Positions 1 to 11,510 of a stretch of 64,000 bases of DNA are shown here, in pieces. Numbering within the stretch: position 1 is the stretch's first letter; every line of letters starts with the position of its first letter. Origin of the DNA: Carya illinoinensis (Eukaryota > Streptophyta > Magnoliopsida > Fagales > Juglandaceae); NCBI RefSeq assembly GCF_018687715.1, contig NC_056757.1, positions 21,478,501 through 21,542,500 on the forward strand, given 5' to 3'. Both the position numbers and the translations under genes were made by a program. The notes beneath the pieces are model-generated. The model saw only the letters and a list, made by a program, of their open reading frames with translations, made no database searches and had not been told where the DNA came from.

Positions 1-783
1 GATAATGATGTATATCTATCTAAGAAAGATTGTTTGATTATTTTATATATTGATTGTTTGAACACTAAGAACCCCTTGTGCTTTGTAATCGTGCTTCCAT
101 TTACTTCGTAGATTGAATCCTTGTTAGGAACTGTGGATGAGAGAATGCAGAGGAGGAACTCCCATTGGTTTCTCCCAATTGAATCACCAACAAGCACTAG
201 CCTTTTGTTTCGTGGATTTTCTAACATCAATTTTTCATTAAACTTGTTTTGATTAGTGAGAAGAAAGTGACATACAAATTATATATCAAACCGTTATTGG
301 TATCATAAACTCAACCATGTAACATCAGAGTTTATTAAGCAATAACTTACGGACAAGAAAGAAGAAGCTGTACAGCAAGATAGAGCAATAAGATTTCAAT
401 TCAAAAAAGAAATTGAATTTTTTTTTGTTGCCTAAGATGGTCAAAACAACATCCAAAGGTTCACCTTCAGCAACATCCATGACCTACAAGTACTTAGCAT
501 TGTATTTGTATAATTAATATTTCAAAGTGAGTACTATACTGATGAGTTAAGTGTTGTGAGAGCACTATTCCGATGGGTTATGTATATTGCTTTGGTTTTT
601 TTGGTTGTAATACTTGTAAGATTAAAGTAAATGCTTGCAGCATCTTCTACCTACCAACTAGTGTTGTCAATTTGTTCTTTTGGTTGTATTCCTATTTTGT
701 TAACAAATTTGTGTTGTCATCTCAAATTGCAGTTGAACCCTATGGACCCTAGTGTTGCTATGCTTTTATCTGGGCTTGAATGA
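1..783. other. AT-rich flank, no gene recognised
   Basis: No coding signal, RNA gene or repeat was recognised here. The final bases run directly into the decayed hAT transposase and may be its 5' non-coding part. A TTGCAG just before the coding-like sequence, near 726-731, could be a splice acceptor, but no upstream exon is visible. Confidence 0.4.
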
Positions 784-2725
784 ATGCCCAATGCGATTCA
801 TTTGGCAACTTTGGATAGCTCTCTCCCTACAACTAGTCCTCAAGTTCACCCTCTTATCTCAAGGAGACGGGGCAGATCTGAAGTATGGCAACACTTTACG
901 AGGGTTGAGGATCCCGATGAGCCCAAAGCCAGATGCGATTATTGTAGTAAGATTTTGTTATGCCATCCTAATAGATAAGGTACTTCATCCTAGAAGTACC
1001 ATAATGAGAGATGTAAAGCCTTTAATACTAGTAGGGTTGGAAGGGATAACCCCCAATAAAAAATGACTGGGACTAGGAAGATGAGGGTAGATGGTAAAAC
1101 TAACAGTCTTAGTGTTGGACTTACCAAGGAAAACGAATAGAAAATACGGCCAGTGGTAGCTAAAATGATAATTGTGAATAAGCTACTATTTAGATTTGTA
1201 GAAAAACAAGGTTTTAAAGACTTTATGGCTGTAGTTGAGCCTAGATTTCCAATCCCCTCTCTCACTACTATTATACAAGATTGTATGAAGATGTATATGT
1301 TAGAAAAAGAAAAGCTAAAGAACATGTTCATGACATTCGATTATAAGATTTGCATCATTACTGACATGTGGACATTAATTCAAAATCTGAATTATATGTG
1401 CATAACAGCCCATTTTATTGATGATGATTGGATCTTGCGTAAGAGAATTATAGATTTTAACAAAGTTCCTGATTACAAAGGAATAACAATAGGAAAAGAG
1501 ATTGAGTCATCTATACTTGGATGGGGCATAAAGAAAATATTTACAATCACAATCGATAATGCATCTTGTAATACCAAGGCTATCGATTATTTGAGGAAAA
1601 TTGTCAAACTTAGGGACTGTATGGTATTAAACAATGACTTTGGACAATGACATTGTCTAGGATGGATTAAAAGAAATTGATAAATCAATTGTGAAAATTC
1701 GAAGTGCAGTTAAATATGTGAAGTCTTCCCCTACGAGACTTAATAAGTTCAAGTCATGTGTAGGGAAACAAAATATTTAGGGTGGTGGGCTTCTTTGTCT
1801 TGATGTTCCAACTAGGTGGAACTTAACATATCTAATATTGAGTGCGGCTTTCAAATATTATGTGGTGTTTTTATGTGCTGCAAGATGAAGACAATGAGTT
1901 TGGCCCATATTTACATGAGGTTGGACAATGAATACCAATTTTACATGATTGGAAAACCATCAAGGTTTTTGTACAATTTTTTAAGCCTTTTTATGATATG
2001 ACTTTGCGGGTTTCAAGCTCGATTTATGCAACTTCAAATTTGTTCATTAAACAAATATGTACAGTTTATAAACTTTTGAACAAATTTTCTATGAGTGAGA
2101 AGAATATGCTGAAAACCATGTCAGAGAGGATGTTGTTGAAATATGACAAGTATTGGGGAGATTTTGGGAAATTGAATAAAATGTTGTTTATCGCAATTAT
2201 GCTTCATCCGCACTTCAAGTAGGAAGTTTTAGAGTTTTGTTTTACAAATATTCTTGGCCGTGAGCGTGCATTTGAACTTGTTGATTGGTTAAGGAGTATG
2301 ATTGAACAGATGTATAAGCAATATTCAAAATCTAATATAAGTTCAAGTAGGGGCCAATCAAGTGTTGGTGGGACCTAAAGCAACACTTCTTATAATGGTG
2401 AGGATGTATATTCAATATGTATCAGCAATATCAAGCGTCAAAAGGTGTTGTAGAGTCTAAATCAAAATTCGATAAGCATTTGATGGAAAGTGTTGAAGGA
2501 TCGACACCCGACTTTGATATTCTAATATGGTGGGAGGTGAACTCATTCAGATATCTGATCCTTGCTAATATAGCTCGAGATGTGTTAGCTATTCTGATAT
2601 CTAATGTTGCTTCTAAGTTAGTATTTAGGGTTGGAGGTTGGGTCTTAGATTCATTTCATAACTCACTGGCCCCCAATAGTTGAAGCTCTTATCTACATAC
2701 AAAACTGGTTGATGGCTCCCTCCAT
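784..2725 (+). pseudogene. hAT transposase with BED zinc finger (RICESLEEPER/DAYSLEEPER-like), decayed
   Basis: This is a degenerate hAT-superfamily transposase, the enzyme that cuts and pastes a class II DNA element. The N-terminus (about 784-1060) holds a BED finger: a W-x2-F helix start, CDYC, then KYHNERC after an in-frame stop, giving C2HC ligands. The same frame continues to 1650 with hAT core features (ITDMWT, and a TITIDNAS block). After a frameshift, 1650-2222 matches the middle of the RNase H-like transposase, including PTRWNLTY-type residues near 1810 and an 'MLHPHFK' motif at the end. The piece at 2417-2725 matches the C-terminal dimerisation domain: a FDIL-WW block, NIARDVLAI, and a degenerate SAFS-GGRVLD-type stretch ending in an EALI-x-QNWL-like tail. 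At least three in-frame stops and several frameshifts rule out function. The family is domesticated in some plants, but the damage here argues against that. Terminal inverted repeats were not found with confidence. Confidence 0.85.
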
Positions 2726-3539
2726 TAATTACGACTCTCAAGATGTAATGGAAGATGATGAAAGCTACAAGTTAGAAACCAGTAAGATTCATATTTGAAG
2801 ATTGTTTCTTATAGTCATTTCAATTAATTATATGTTTAACATAACTTTTTTTTTTTTTCCATTTGGAGATAACTTTGAAGAATATTTTGAATGAGGTTAA
2901 TTGAAGATTCTTTGAAGAATACACAAATCTTTGGGAGTAGACTTGTGTATTTTAAAAATTAAACAGGACTTATGGATTTTTGGTTTAGTGTGATTACCAA
3001 AAGTACATTTATACAACATTATTGGTTTATTAAATGAATACTATTGGGTTTTTTTTTTTTTTAAACGTTGGTTTAGAAAGCATCGGCAGGGAAGTTGGTT
3101 GTAGGAATGATTGGAAAAAATCAAGTTGCTACTAATTTGCAATCACCACATCCAATGAATTTCTTATTCTTCTAGAAAATGTAGCCAAAGTCATTGAAGT
3201 CAATCAACAGCTTTACCAAATTAATTTATATTTTTTGCATCATCCTATTAAGTACAAGATGAGAAGTTACTCAAAACTTTCGTATCTATTCATTAGTTTA
3301 AAGAAATGAGAAATTTCTTGAAGGAGTCTTGTTTGGTAGGAATGCTTTATAATTTGCATTGGTTATCTTATTCTCAGAGAGAGACGAATTCTACTAATAT
3401 GAAAATAATCTACCTTTAAAACAAGTAGACATGTGACATATTTTTAGAAAGTTTGCTATTTGGTTTTCTTCCTAGCACATTTGCAAGTATAATATATATA
3501 TATATATATTTACCCCCAAAAAAAAAGGGGGTCGGAACT
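2726..3539. other. AT-rich sequence downstream of the hAT remnant
   Basis: No gene recognised. It contains poly(T) runs near 2848-2860 and 3050-3062 and a (TA)n run near 3488-3510. It is probably hAT 3' non-coding sequence plus unrelated intergenic DNA. Confidence 0.35.
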
Positions 3540-3665
3540 CTGTTCCAAAATTGGTGTCAGGTCGGGTATCAATTAACGGGTAAACGGTATGCACTTAGTT
3601 TGGGTCGAGTCGAAATGCTGGGTTTTCGGGTTGGGTTGGTGAACAGTCCTTATAACTGCAAATAA
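3540..3665. repeat. Possible hAT subterminal region (CGGGT-rich)
   Basis: Repeated GGGTC/CGGGT words (GGTCGGGT, ACGGGT, GGGTCGAG, TTCGGGTTGGGTTGG) are crowded into about 120 bp. Plant hAT elements often carry such subterminal transposase-binding repeats. It lies downstream of, and in line with, the hAT transposase remnant. No clean inverted repeat or 8-bp TSD was found. Confidence 0.3.
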
Positions 3666-4034
3666 GCTTATGTGTAATGCATTATACAAGTATAAGGTGT
3701 GACATCCCATTTTTACGTGTATTTTCAATGAAGGAGTATTTTAATTTAATTAAAATATTAGTTCTTTTATTTTAAATTATTGTATTTAATTGGATTTAGT
3801 TAGTTGTGATATTTGTTTTGTGGAGCTTTCTTTATTTTATTTATCGTTTTGAATTTAAATTGCGGTGTTATTTAATTTAGTTTGTTTTTGGATTTAAAAT
3901 TTTGTTCTTAGTTTTACTATTTATTTATTATATTTTAGTTTGACGTGGTGTTTAAATTAATTTAGTCGTTTTATAGTTTTTAAAATTATTTTCGTCGGAT
4001 CAGTTTTTGGACTTCGGAGGTGAGGATTGGACCT

Positions 4035-4145
4035 CATTTCTTTTTCCCATCTTTTCTTTTTCTTTTCCCTTTTTCTTTTTCTCTTTTCCCTTTTTCTTTT
4101 TCTTTTCCTTCTTTTCCTTTTTCTTCCTTTTTCTTTCTTCCTTCC
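4035..4145 (+). repeat. Polypyrimidine tract in LTR head
   Basis: A run of about 110 bases of TTTTTC/TTTTCC repeats. Equivalent tracts sit at the same place in the other family A LTRs (about 10095-10190; as purine tracts on the reverse copies at 21505-21590 and 27480-27570). Its conserved position suggests a promoter or initiator role in the LTR. That role is an inference. Confidence 0.7.
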
Positions 4146-5406
4146 GGTTTCCTCCCGTGCGCTGCGTCCTCTCTCTCTCCTCACTATCGCCGTCCAGCTT
4201 TTGCCACCCAGCACCGCCGCTCTCCGGCGATGTGGCTGACACCACCCACCTAGAAAACTTCACCTCCGGCAGGCGCACCTCACCACCAAATTTCACCTCC
4301 ATCCGAGCCGCCATTTGCCGCTGAGAGCCCCTCCAAGCTGCACGGTTTTTGTGCATTTCCGCTGCCATCGTTCCACCTCCGGCGACTATCTCTTCACCAC
4401 TTCATTACTTACCTCTTGCCGTCCTAAACCACCCATTTCCAGCCCCGATCCGTTGCCGGAGCAGCTCCCACAAGCTCAACTCCGTTTTGCCCTTTTTCCG
4501 CTTCCACTGCCATTTCCACCGTCACCCATGACCAAAACTCACTTCCATTAGCTTCATAAACATTTCTAGGCCATTCCCTATCAATTTCAAGTCTTGGTTT
4601 GTCCCCGTTCGAAAGTGGGTATTTTACAACCCACAGCCACAGTGTATTTTACACTGTTATGTTGCTTTTTCTTCGCCGTTTGCAACGTCGTGATCCTTCA
4701 AAAAATATCTTATAGCGCTGTAAGTATTTTTCAAACCTGCTTTAAGATTTAAATGTATCTTTGCTTCAACAAATAGTTGTGATTGGTTGGCCGGACTAAG
4801 TCCGAGGAGTCGGGGGTCGGATGGATTTGAGGATGGAGCTATTTATATTTGGTTGATGTTGATATTTGTTGGAGATTTTGTGCCTTGATATTTGCATTGT
4901 ATAGTGCATGTATGTTCATGTTTAAAAATGGAAAACTAGGTTTTTGTGTAGTTGCATGCATGTACATGTGTTTGTAAAATGAAAACTGGGCTTGTAAGCG
5001 AGAAATGATTTATGGTATATGTGAACGATTGGATTGACTGATTTGAGTCAGAGGCACGTGTAACGATGGTGGTAAGTAGGGATGGTGGTAGAATCCCGCC
5101 TGTGATTCCCACCTACGGTGCACGCGTAGGGACGGTGGTGAGTAGGGATGGTGGTAGAGTCTAGCATGCGATTCCCGCCTACAGTGCTCTGATGGTTTGG
5201 TTTTTGGACCATTATCCGGGATAATGGCGAGGTTATGTTTAAAGGGAATGTTTTGGACCAAAATGGATTTTTGGCGTGCGTGGGAAAAATGTGGATTTAT
5301 AGAATATGTGCATTTAGCATTCTTTCATGCATATTGATAGTTTAATATGTTTTTATCTTGTGGCGTTTGGATCTTTACTTACCTGCGGCACCATGTTGGT
5401 CCCGTA

Positions 5407-5475
5407 GATTTTGATGCAGATGTCGAGGAGGAAGAGGAGGTTGAGCCCGAGGAGGCAGCTCCGCCAGAGTTTTGA
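5407..5475 (+). other. Conserved acidic micro-reading-frame in family A LTR
   Basis: A 22-codon run beginning DFDAD, followed by five glutamates, and ending EPEEAAPPEF then TGA. It follows CCGTAG, a possible splice acceptor. The same frame and composition occur in three other family A LTR copies (6680-6733, 11825-11893, 25956-26021). Coding status is unproven. Confidence 0.4.
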
Positions 5476-5747
5476 TTTGGAGTTTTATGCCTTGTAGTTG
5501 GGTTTAGAAATGATATTTGAGGCTTGTAATATTTTATTATGTATGTTTTAATCGGGTTTGTATTAAATAAAAAAATTCTGGTACTTAGTTATAAGACTTT
5601 TATTATCCGCTGCATGTTTTTATTGCACACTTGTTGCATGTACACACACTTGGCTACTTGGCGATAGGGTGGTGACCCGTGTTGTCATCATCCTAACGTC
5701 TCGATTTCCATGTGTCCGTATGTGGGATTTGGGGGCATCATATAAGG

Positions 5748-6256
5748 GGATGTCATGAGTATTATAATAAGTTCGAAAACAAGGATGAGGCATGCCAAGA
5801 TCATTTTCAGGATGTCTGACTTTTTAATTGGGAAAAACCTGTGACATGTATGAGGATCCAGTATATAAAATAAATGACTTGTTTTATAATTGTATTTTAA
5901 AATTTTCTTTTGCTAATATCTACAATTTCTATATTGTAGTAGCAAAGTTCTATAAAATAAACAAATAGATCGAACTTAAAGAGTTATCATCATCCTATTT
6001 TATAAAATGGATTGCTCAAATTTCTTGTTTGTCATATTCTAATGACTTTATATCTAAATATGTGTCTTATAGCAAATGCCAATTACGATTTGAAAAAATT
6101 ATATGCTACATCAGATACTGATCATAATGTTGAGTGGATAGATCTTGACACCCGTGAAAATTATATAAGTATTATTATATGTTTTAATTAAACATGTTTG
6201 TATATTTGTGTCAATATTAATTCTTTCTTTTAGGTTTAGGAAAAAATGGTTATCTT
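5748..6256. other. No gene recognised
   Basis: AT-rich sequence between the solo LTR and a CACTA-like scrap. A coding-like patch around 6075-6170 could belong to the same transposase as the next entry, but no motif is clear. Confidence 0.3.
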
Positions 6257-6378
6257 ACATGTTGAATCTCCATGTGATCGAAATTCCTCAATAAGTGATG
6301 TTGACATTTTTACAAAAGTTTTGGGTCCACAATCAAGCACAAATTGATGGGTTTGGATCATTGTGTCAAGCCTTCTAG
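6257..6378 (+). pseudogene. CACTA/En-Spm-type plant transposase scrap
   Basis: The + strand reads VESPCDRN...DVDIFTKVLGPQSS, and after a one-base shift KLMGLDHCVKPS. This follows the pattern of the conserved C-terminal block of plant CACTA-associated proteins (a D-x-F-x-x-V-L-G-P run, then a G-x-G-x-G-V-x-P-S-like end). Only about 40 residues are left, with one frameshift and a stop. It is cut at 6379 by a family A LTR. The call rests on a short pattern only. Confidence 0.45.
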
Positions 6379-7665
6379 TGTGACGCCCCAAACTCCCACG
6401 TACGGACATGTAGAAATCAAGGCATCGGGATGATGACAATACGCTTCATGCATCCCATCGCTAAGTGCCAAGTGTGTGTACAAGCAATACATATATAACA
6501 AAAATGCAGTAGAATAATTAAAGTTAGTCGACCAAGTAACAAAATTTGCTTAAATAAAAGTTCGCTTAAACATAAACTTATCAAAAATATTACAAATAAC
6601 CAGTATAAATATAATACAAACAAAAAACAATAACCAAAAGCAATAAATAAATCTCAACCCACAAGAGACTGATCCCTGATCACTCCTCCGGTGGAGCTGC
6701 ATCCTCAAGCTCAGCCTCCTCATCATCTGCATCAAGGCATGACTCTACCACCATCCTTACTTACTACCATCTCTACCGCATGCACCATAGGTAGAAATCT
6801 CAGGCGGGAATCTAACACTGTCCCTGCTTACCATCATCCCTAGAACTCCGTCTGTAGGCGGGAATCGCAGGCAAGACTCTACCACCATCCCTATCTTGTG
6901 CACCGTAGAGGGGAATCACAGGTGGGACTCTACTACCGTCCTTGCTTACGACCATCCCTATAGTACCTCTGACCCAAACTGTTCAATCCATTCATTTCAA
7001 ATGTACCCAAAAATAATTTCTTACTTGAAAATCCAGTTTTCAAATATACACATGAACATGTATGCAATTATGCAAAAAACCAGTTTTTATTTTACAAACA
7101 TGAACATGCGTGCACTATGCAATGCATACGACAAGAGACAAAAATATCGAACAACAACAAATTCCAATATCAATCAATCACATACACATCTCCATCTTTC
7201 AATCCAACCGACCCCCATACTCCGTCCTTAAAGGTCATTTGACAATACTTACAACACTATAAAATAATTTTTGAAGGATCAATGAGCTACAAAAGGTGGC
7301 GGAAAGGCAATGTCACAGTTCAAAATGAACTGTGGTCATGGGTCTCAAAATACCCAAATTTGAACGGGGACAAATGAAAACCAGGGAAGGCTAGGATATG
7401 GCTTAAGGGCGCTGGTAAAGCTAATGGTAGTAGTGATTGGCCATGGGTGGAGGCACAAACGGCGGTTAAAGGCCAAAAAGCCCAAATCGGAGATGGAGAT
7501 GGTTGAGCTTCACTGGTGGTGGATTGGGGCTGGGGATGAGTGGTTTGAGTTGCTAGATGGCCGATGATAAAGTGATGAAGAAATGGTGGCTGATGGTGAC
7601 GCGATGGAGGTGTGGGGAGGATTTTGGGCCGTGTGTGGAGGCTAAGGACGGCGTCTGGAGGCTAA
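6379..7665 (-). mobile_element. Family A LTR fragment, reverse orientation
   Basis: It begins on the + strand with TGTGACGCCCC, the reverse complement of the family LTR 3' end. It runs through the R/U5-like tail, the acidic micro-frame (6680-6733), a block of repeats rich in 'ACTCTACCACCATCC' words (6740-6960) and a PBS-proximal GC-rich part. The LTR head (polypyrimidine tract and TGTGATGA end) is missing, so it is truncated near 7665. The right edge is approximate. Confidence 0.7.
6680..6733 (-). other. Acidic micro-reading-frame, LTR copy 2
   Basis: The reverse strand reads DADDEEAELEDAAPPEE followed by TGA, aligning with the frames in the other family A LTRs. Confidence 0.35.
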
Positions 7666-8400
7666 GTTTTATTCTGCTAAGCATTGTGGAAGCATAAATC
7701 AATTAAGGATAAACATAATCTAAATCCTCTCTATAAGCTTCAAGCCTCAATGTCAATGTCAATTGCTTGGAAAACAATCTCGCCTACAGCTTCCCCTAAC
7801 TCTTCTTCAACTGGGGCAGGAAAACATTTAAAAATAATATTCTTATACCTCATCCCCGAGCATAAGCATTAACCTCATTACTTATATTTTTAGGTAGTTT
7901 CTTTCATTATCAGTTGCAATCAGTAGACCTAAAATACTCTTATCAGAGCACTAACTGAGTTACCAAAAAGATTTCATTAAGTTGGACGAAGAAGTTGTCT
8001 TGCCAACAATAAATAAATAAAGTATATAGGCAAAACATTGTTTTTTTTATTTTTTATTTTTGGCTCGAAGTAAAACTTTATTTGTATATATATTTTTTTA
8101 AAAAGGTTATTTTCCTTCATAGTAAACTTTCAAAAAGAAGACTTAGAAACTTTTAAAAGAAATGGGTCATAACTTAAACTATGTCAAGTCATGCCATATA
8201 TACATACCATTTTGCTTAGAATTAATGGAATGATCTTTTCCAGTAAATGTAAGACATACGAGTGTGAGGAGGACTGATCAATGGTTGGAAAAATCAAATC
8301 GGCCTCAATTAGAATGAAGCTCATGCAGGATAGTGGAAATTACAGCATTTGCAACGAAGAGAGTTGACATTTATTTCCCAACCCCTATACGTGTCGATAC
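7666..8400. other. No gene recognised
   Basis: AT-rich. No protein match, repeat unit or RNA gene could be supported. It contains poly(T) tracts around 8041-8100. Confidence 0.3.
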
Positions 8401-8420
8401 ATATATATATATATATATAT
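8401..8420. repeat. (TA)n microsatellite
   Basis: A pure TA run. A similar run at 24161-24182 lies beside the gag end of the family A element. Confidence 0.8.
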
Positions 8421-9337
8421 AAAAGCGAACCTCTATACAATGGGGATTTTAATTCCCAATTACAACTTAATGCACGTCGAACACAGCTAGATGAAAGTCA
8501 GTACATCCCATCTAACATGATAAACGAGCTCAAAAGTTCTATCGACATCCCAACCAAATAAACAAACGCATCTATTAATTTAACCCAAGCACATTTACTT
8601 AAAAAACTCATCACCTCAATTTCAACTTGCATTTTAACTTGTGGTAACCAGCATCAATCTCAACGACCACTAAGGTCCACCAAAGTCATAATCGAAACTA
8701 TAATCTAGCACAGACAAAAATCATTTCCTGAACTTCGTACAATCTATAAACTTCATTAATCTGGAAAGAATCATTTCTTAAAACCTACTGAACCTATAAC
8801 CTCAAATCCGATAATAACCAATTGCCACAAAATCTGCCAAGTCTATCACCTTAAATTTCATCTAAATCATTATTAAAGTTGGCAAGATCTAAAATCTCAA
8901 ATCATATAAAAATCGTTCTCCTAAAGTCCGTAGAATGTAAAATATAATCTTCAAATCAATTATATCTTGAAATCTACATAATTCAAATCTGAAACCTTAT
9001 CGTGATCATTTCTTAAACTCTGTTGAATCTACAATTGTAAATCTCATTAAAGTCATTTCTTAAAGTCTGCATAACCTACAACCTTAGATTTGACAAACTC
9101 ATATGCTAAAGTCAATTAAATCTAATACTTTAACTCTTATCGAAATCAATCGCCTTGTCTACAGAATTCAAAACCTCAAATTTCCAAAAAAAAAAAAAAA
9201 AATCATTTCACAAAATTAAATCTTCAAAATCAAAAACTTAAACCTCAACTAAATTATCTCCCGAAGTCCGCAAAATTCTAAAACCTTAGATCTCATCAAA
9301 ATCAATTGTTTCCTTAAAGTAGGAGAATCTCAAACTT
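8421..9337 (-). mobile_element. Non-coding internal spacer of a minus-strand LTR element
   Basis: A skewed stretch of short C/A-rich words of the type 'aaatctaaaacctcaaat' with no reading frame. It resembles in composition the non-coding internal region of the element at 21805-24219. It ends at a primer-binding-site-like sequence and an LTR edge, so I read it as the 5' internal (leader) part of a degraded Ty3-like element on the minus strand. There is an A18 run near 9186-9203. Confidence 0.45.
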
Positions 9338-9350
9338 GGCATTGAAACCA
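9338..9350 (-). promoter_or_regulatory. Primer binding site (initiator tRNA-Met-like), degenerate
   Basis: The reverse strand reads TGGTTTCAATGCC, against the usual plant TGGTATCAGAGCC (10 of 13 match). It lies two bases from an LTR edge whose + strand reads TGTAACACCC. Confidence 0.5.
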
Positions 9351-9352
9351 GC

Positions 9353-9885
9353 TGTAACACCCAGTACCCAGATGGCCAGTGAGTTACTTCCTATTATATA
9401 AAATCATCTCCCAACAACACAATGTATATACCTAAAATTCTGTATAAAACATAAAACTCATTGTTTCGAATCAACTACACTAATATAAAAATTAATCTAA
9501 GGCACCACACAGTCTCCAAATAAATGTAAGCCTTTCAAAATAGCAAGTTCACAAAACAAAACAAATCTATTGAATAAAATTGTACGATAATCAAAGTACG
9601 CTCTTTGTACTTCACTATGCTCACTTAGCCTTACCCATGCTTTCTATTCTTAATCCTCAGCTGAAACATTTGAAAATATTGTGAAGATAAAAGATGGATT
9701 ATCAACAACTCAGTAAGGAGATAACATAAACACTAGCCAATAGCCGAATGCTAAACAAAACAAGTTATAAAAAATATCAGAGCGATAGTTTAGAAATATT
9801 CATATTGAAAAATCGTTTGACATAGCACAATTGAAACATCACATCATAATGGAATTCCATGTGGTAGGGTCGTGTAGACCTAGGT
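9353..9885 (-). mobile_element. 5' LTR of a minus-strand Ty3-like element, part 1
   Basis: The + strand opens TGTAACACCC, the reverse complement of an LTR 3' end (GGGTGTTACA), directly beside the PBS. The LTR is broken at 9885 by a solo LTR with TSD TAGGT. It continues at 12162-12370 and probably at 19686-19797 beyond the L1. No 3' counterpart is present in the window. Confidence 0.55.
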
Positions 9886-11189
9886 TGTGATGATCCGGTT
9901 TTATGTGTATTTTCACTAAAGGAGTTGTTTTTAATTTAATTAATACAATAGTTCTTTTATTTTAAATTATTTTATTTTAAATTGGTTTTATTTTATTTGA
10001 TGTGGTATTTAATTTATTTTAGTCATTTTATAGTTTTTAAAATCGTTTTCGGCGGATCCGTTTTTGGACTCCGGAAGTGAGGACTGGAACTCATTTCTTT
10101 CCTTTTCTCTTTTTCTTTTTCCCCTTTTCCTTTTCTTCTTTTCTTTTTCTTTCTTTTTCTTTTCTTCTTCTTCTTCTTTCCTTCTCCCCGTGTGCTCGAC
10201 CTAGCCCCTCCCCTCCATTTCCTTCCGTCCTTTCCACCGCCCAGACCTGCCGCCACCGGCCGGGGTGGTCAACACCGCCATCACTGGTCGACTCCCCTTT
10301 GGTTGGTGATCACCCCCACCAATTTTCAGGGCCATCCGTCCAGCCATTAGCCGCCACGCACGGCTGGAAGTCACGGCACCAGCCCACCCTTCTCTCTCTG
10401 TCGCCGGTTGCTTTCTCAGCCCAGAACCGCCGCTCACCAGCGGCGTGGCCTACACCACTCACCCAGTTTTCTTCCCCTACCACCGGTGAACATCCCCACT
10501 AAGTTTCACCTCCATCCAAGCCACCGTTAGCCGCCACGAGCTCCTCCAAGCTACACGGGTTTTGAGCTTTTCCGCATCGTCGCTCCACCTCCAGCCACCA
10601 TCTCTTCATAACTTCTTCCTCTACCTCTTTCTGTCCTAACCCACCCATTTCCGGCCTCGATCCATTGCCGGAGCAGCTCCCACGAGCTCAACTCCGTTCA
10701 GCCCCTTTTTGGCTTTCCACCGCCGTTTCCACCGCCACCCACGACCAAAGCTCGCTTCCTTTAACTTCATAAACTTCTCAAGGCCATTCCCTATCAATTT
10801 CGTGTCTTGGTTTGTCCCTGTTCAAAAATGGGTAATTTATTACCCACAGCCACAGTGTAAAATACACCGTTACGTTACTTTTTCTCCGTCGTTTGCAACG
10901 CCGCAAGCTTTCAAAAAATACCGTATAGCGTTGTAAGTATTTTCCAAACTCTACTTTTAGATTTAAATATATTTTACTCTTACAATTAATTATCTGGTTG
11001 GTTGGTTGATACCGGACTGAGTCCGAGGAGTTCGGGGGTTGGATGGATTGAGGACGAAATTGCTTGGTTTGTTGATTTGTAATTGGTTGGTTGGTTTGTG
11101 CCTTGTGGTTGCATTTACATGGTGCATACACGTGCATTTTATTTAAATTGAGTAAATCATGTTTTGTTAGCATAAATGGATTTTCAGGT

Positions 11190-11510
11190 GCTTGTGTATC
11201 ATGACCCCAAGCCGGGATGGGGCATTATCTCGGTGGAGCTTATCTGGTCACTCGGGAGTGGATAATATTGAGTGACATCCCCTGGGTTGTCGTAGGTCAA
11301 CGACCGGATCGCACGATACGGTAACGCTGTCGTGTCGACTCCGTGGTCCCTAGAGGGGTGGGGACTAGAGGATGGCCTGGCCAGAGACGTGCTAGGCGCG
11401 AGTACTGGGCATCGCTCATTTAGGTGTTACACACGTAGACGTTACCTGCAGTGTGGCACAGAGCCAGGGTGTGCGGATGATCCCTAGGGGAGATCATAGT
11501 GCATGCAATA
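11190..11510 (+). repeat. Alternative GC-rich module inside the solo LTR
   Basis: About 320 bp of unusually GC-rich sequence with CpG words (CGACCGGATCGCACGATACGG) and a near-palindrome around 11477-11500 (GATGATCCC, TAG, GGGAGATCAT). It is absent from the LTRs at 3698 and 25689, which carry 66-bp-type tandem repeats at the matching place. It looks like modular exchange inside an LTR family. Confidence 0.6.

Larger units (their letters stand above)
3698..5742 (+). mobile_element. Solo LTR, family A (Ty3/gypsy-like), with 5-bp TSD
   Basis: The left terminus reads TGTGACATCCC and the right reads GGGGGCATCATA, matching the family consensus TGTGATG...GCATCACA. It is flanked by a perfect 5-bp duplication TAAGG at 3693-3697 and 5743-5747. 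There is no internal domain, so this is a solo LTR left by unequal recombination. Order inside: AT-rich head, polypyrimidine tract (about 4035-4145), GC-rich block (4150-4550), a module with repeated 'GGGATGGTGGTAGA' words (5065-5190), a short acidic reading frame (5407-5475) and a 3' AT-rich tail. Length is 2045 bp. The same family gives the LTRs at 9886-12156, 25689-27777 and 6379-7665. Confidence 0.9.

Noticed and set aside
784..2725. Domesticated, functional hAT-derived gene
   Set aside because: Multiple in-frame stops and frameshifts spread across all domains.
3957..4368. Overlapping Lys/Arg/Glu-rich (reverse) and Phe/Ser-rich (forward) open frames
   Set aside because: They are translations of the LTR polypyrimidine tract; the same happens at 10023-10502, 21312-21641 and 27334-27681. 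No protein domain and no codon signal.
10778..11173. 131-codon reverse frame inside the solo LTR
   Set aside because: Lies antisense in an LTR, is not kept in the other LTR copies and has no domain.
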